Of a stretch of DNA of 7,475 bases, positions 5,989-7,475 are shown one piece after another (the first letter of the stretch is position 1; every line of letters starts with the position of its first letter). A program made the translations under genes and the position numbers. The DNA is from Cyanothece sp. UBA12306 (lineage in GTDB: Bacteria > Cyanobacteriota > Cyanobacteriia > Cyanobacteriales > Microcystaceae): NCBI GenBank assembly GCA_003448685.1, contig DLXW01000247.1, forward strand, positions 1 to 7,475, given 5' to 3'. Under the pieces are notes generated by a model, which was not told the origin of the DNA, searched no databases, and worked only from the letters and a program-made list of their open reading frames with translations.

Positions 5989-6204
5989 TTAAAGTTTTTG
6001 TTGATAAATTGATTCGAGTAAGTTTTCTAACTGTTTTTCTGAACAACATTCTATTAGAGCCTCGAAAGCATCTAGTAATTTGGCCGCACTGTCACCATGG
6101 AGCGCACTTAATCCCCAAACATCCTCTACCCAATCTTGGGGGTTAGTATCTTCAAAAATTAACCTTTCTAAAAGTTGTTTAGCTTCTACTTTAGAAATAG
6201 ACAT
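5989..6204 (-). CDS. Small acidic protein of unknown function (71 aa)
   Basis: I do not recognise this protein. From the ATG at 6204 it is 71 residues long (MSISKVEAKQLLERLIFEDT at the start). The frame could extend two codons upstream to a GTG at 6210, but the ATG is preferred. It is rich in Glu, Asp and Leu, has no membrane segment or signal peptide, and appears to form helices at about residues 5-17, 37-54 and 56-69. It contains a Trp-bearing loop (DWVEDVWGLSALHG) and an adjacent Cys pair at 53-54. Regular codon use and an open frame through the whole helix pattern suggest a real gene and not a chance ORF. It converges on ilvN with a 61-bp gap and is divergent from glk. A TGTTAAAAT extended -10 lies upstream. 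It could be a soluble adaptor or a subunit of a larger complex, but nothing here shows which. Confidence 0.7.
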   Translation of the reverse strand: MSISKVEAKQLLERLIFEDTNPQDWVEDVWGLSALHGDSAAKLLDAFEALIECCSEKQLENLLESIYQQKL

Positions 6205-6249
6205 AATCACTTAGAAACAGGGCTGAAAAATTTAATAATCTTTCCATAC

Positions 6250-6258
6250 ATTTTAACA
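6250..6258 (-). promoter_or_regulatory. Candidate promoter of the 71-aa protein gene
   Basis: On the minus strand TGTTAAAAT is an extended -10 (TGn then TAAAAT). It would start transcription near 6243, about 40 nt before the ATG at 6204. No good -35 was seen, and the surrounding DNA is very AT-rich, so a chance match is possible. Confidence 0.3.
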
Positions 6259-6369
6259 TACTTTAAGTTAGATAAGGCTGGTTCAATTTGAAAAAAGTTA
6301 CTGAATAGGATTCAAAAATATTATAAAAACAATTCAATTAAATTGATATTTATGATGACGATTTCGCGC

Positions 6370-6375
6370 TATAAT
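6370..6375 (+). promoter_or_regulatory. Candidate glk promoter -10 box
   Basis: A consensus TATAAT follows a short GC-rich stretch (CGCGC). A start near 6382 would leave a leader of about 43 nt before the glk ATG. No -35 hexamer at 16-18 bp matches well; TTGATA occurs upstream but 21 bp away. Confidence 0.45.
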
Positions 6376-6410
6376 GACTTAAATAAACACTTAATTGTAA
6401 GGATACTTAA

Positions 6411-6415
6411 GAGGA
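6411..6415 (+). promoter_or_regulatory. glk ribosome binding site
   Basis: GAGGA lies 9 nt before the ATG at 6425, a normal distance, and confirms that start over later Met codons. Confidence 0.75.
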
Positions 6416-6424
6416 AATAAAAGT

Positions 6425-7399
6425 ATGTTATTGTTAGCAGGTGATATCGGCGGTACTAATACCAGATTACGCTTAGTACAGACAAATGACGAAGGATCTA
6501 TAGTAACAACTATCCGAGAACAGGAATACCCCAGTGGTCAAGATGGTTTAGTTCCATTAGTACAAGTTTTTCTTGGTACAGAATTAAAACCTGAAAAAGC
6601 TTGTTTTGCCCTAGCAGGTCCGGTTATTAATAACAAATGTAAGATAACTAATTTGCCTTGGTCAGAGCTAAATTCTTACCAATTACAACAGGAATTAGAC
6701 ATTGCTAAAGTTACTTTAATTAATGATTTTGTTGCGGTGGGATACAATATCGTTTTAGAGAAAAACAACTCCTTAATAACTTTACAAACCGGTGAATATG
6801 TTAAAGACGCTCCCGTGGCTATTATTGGTGCAGGAACAGGTTTAGGAAAAGCTTTTGCTATCCCCCAAAATGATAATTATCAAGTATTTCCTACTGAGGG
6901 TGGCCATCAAGGTTTTTCCCCTAATAATTCACTGGAAGAAGAATTATTGCAATATCTTAGGGTTTATGGGAAAGTAGATGTGGAAAGAGTAGTTTCTGGA
7001 GTAGGAATTGTTAATATTTTTCGATTCTTGCGAGATTGTAAATTGCCCCGTGAACCCATAGGAAATATTTTAGACCAAGACGATCCAGCAGCAGAGATAG
7101 CTAAGGGGGCCAAGCAAGGAAATTTTCTTTGTCAACGAACTATGGAAATATTTGCGGAAACATATGGTGCAGCAGCAGGGGATATGGCTGTTAGTTTCTT
7201 GCCTTTTGGAGGTTTATATATTGCTGGTGGAATTGCCTTGAAAAATATTGAACTGATGCAAAATGGAAGGTTTATGGAAGCTTTCAAAAGCAAAGCTAAG
7301 CTCAATCCTTTACTGCTTGAAAAAATTCCCGTTCATATTGTTTTGAATCCCTTAGAAGGATTAACCGGAGCAATTCAATATGCGGCTAATAAAATGTAA
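6425..7399 (+). CDS. glk: Glucokinase (bacterial Glk family)
   Basis: The 324-residue enzyme matches the E. coli Glk type (321 residues) in length and motif order. It phosphorylates glucose with ATP to glucose-6-phosphate in the cytoplasm. The phosphate-binding motif AGDIGGTNTRLRL is at residues 5-17. LINDFVAVG (98-106) contains the catalytic Asp101, and GAGTGLG (135-141) binds nucleotide. The sugar-site EGGH is at 158-161, with SGVGIVNIFR at 191-200. The second glycine-rich adenosine motif is FGGLYIAGGI (261-270). No zinc-binding CXCGXXGC motif of ROK-family kinases is present, which favours Glk over ROK. In cyanobacteria it serves uptake of external glucose and recycling of glucose released from glycogen or sucrose. 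It is transcribed alone, from its own promoter and ribosome site. No terminator was recognised in the 76 bp that remain after the stop. Confidence 0.95.
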   Translation: MLLLAGDIGGTNTRLRLVQTNDEGSIVTTIREQEYPSGQDGLVPLVQVFLGTELKPEKACFALAGPVINNKCKITNLPWSELNSYQLQQELDIAKVTLINDFVAVGYNIVLEKNNSLITLQTGEYVKDAPVAIIGAGTGLGKAFAIPQNDNYQVFPTEGGHQGFSPNNSLEEELLQYLRVYGKVDVERVVSGVGIVNIFRFLRDCKLPREPIGNILDQDDPAAEIAKGAKQGNFLCQRTMEIFAETYGAAAGDMAVSFLPFGGLYIAGGIALKNIELMQNGRFMEAFKSKAKLNPLLLEKIPVHIVLNPLEGLTGAIQYAANKM

Positions 7400-7475
7400 G
7401 CAAAATATAAAATATTATAACACCTAACTCAATCTAAATTAAGGTTAAATAGCAAATATAGCGTTTCTCACTTTG

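Overview
This window is a chromosomal segment from a cyanobacterium. The evidence is psbB (CP47) and psbT (PsbT), which occur only in oxygenic phototrophs, together with the short three-domain, chloroplast-type ribosomal protein S1. The DNA is clearly AT-rich. I found only one copy of the HIP1 octamer GCGATCGC (5100-5107). Low GC and few HIP1 sites fit a Crocosphaera/Cyanothece-like unicellular cyanobacterium, but that placement is an inference from recall, not a sequence match.

Layout. Positions 1-1045 (minus) hold the N-terminal 348 codons of a secreted cell-envelope protein with an SH3b-like domain. It is probably an N-acetylmuramoyl-L-alanine amidase whose catalytic part lies beyond the left edge. 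Positions 1206-5014 (minus) hold four genes transcribed in the order psbB, psbT, nrdR, rps1. They are co-oriented but do not look like one simple operon. A strong intrinsic terminator lies between psbB and psbT, and psbT has its own extended -10 promoter. A second hairpin follows psbT and overlaps the likely nrdR promoter. rps1 has a long upstream region and a clear terminator of its own. A 394-bp divergent intergenic region (5015-5408) separates psbB from ilvN (plus strand, 5409-5927), the regulatory subunit of acetolactate synthase. A 71-residue protein of unknown function (5989-6204, minus) converges on ilvN. It is divergent from glk (6425-7399, plus), a glucokinase.

How the genes relate. 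psbB and psbT supply the CP47 side of photosystem II. nrdR couples ribonucleotide reductase expression to nucleotide levels. rps1 supports translation initiation. ilvN feeds branched-chain amino acid synthesis, and glk channels free glucose into glucose-6-phosphate. These are housekeeping genes, and there is no insertion sequence, CRISPR array, phage module, tRNA or toxin-antitoxin pair in the window.

I did not find a convincing new biological system. The points most worth a second look are regulatory: the terminator and promoter between psbB and psbT, HLR1-like half-sites upstream of psbB, the terminator/promoter overlap before nrdR, the rps1 leader with a possible gene remnant on the opposite strand, and the uncharacterised 71-aa protein. 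Promoter calls were made by eye and are weaker than the gene calls.
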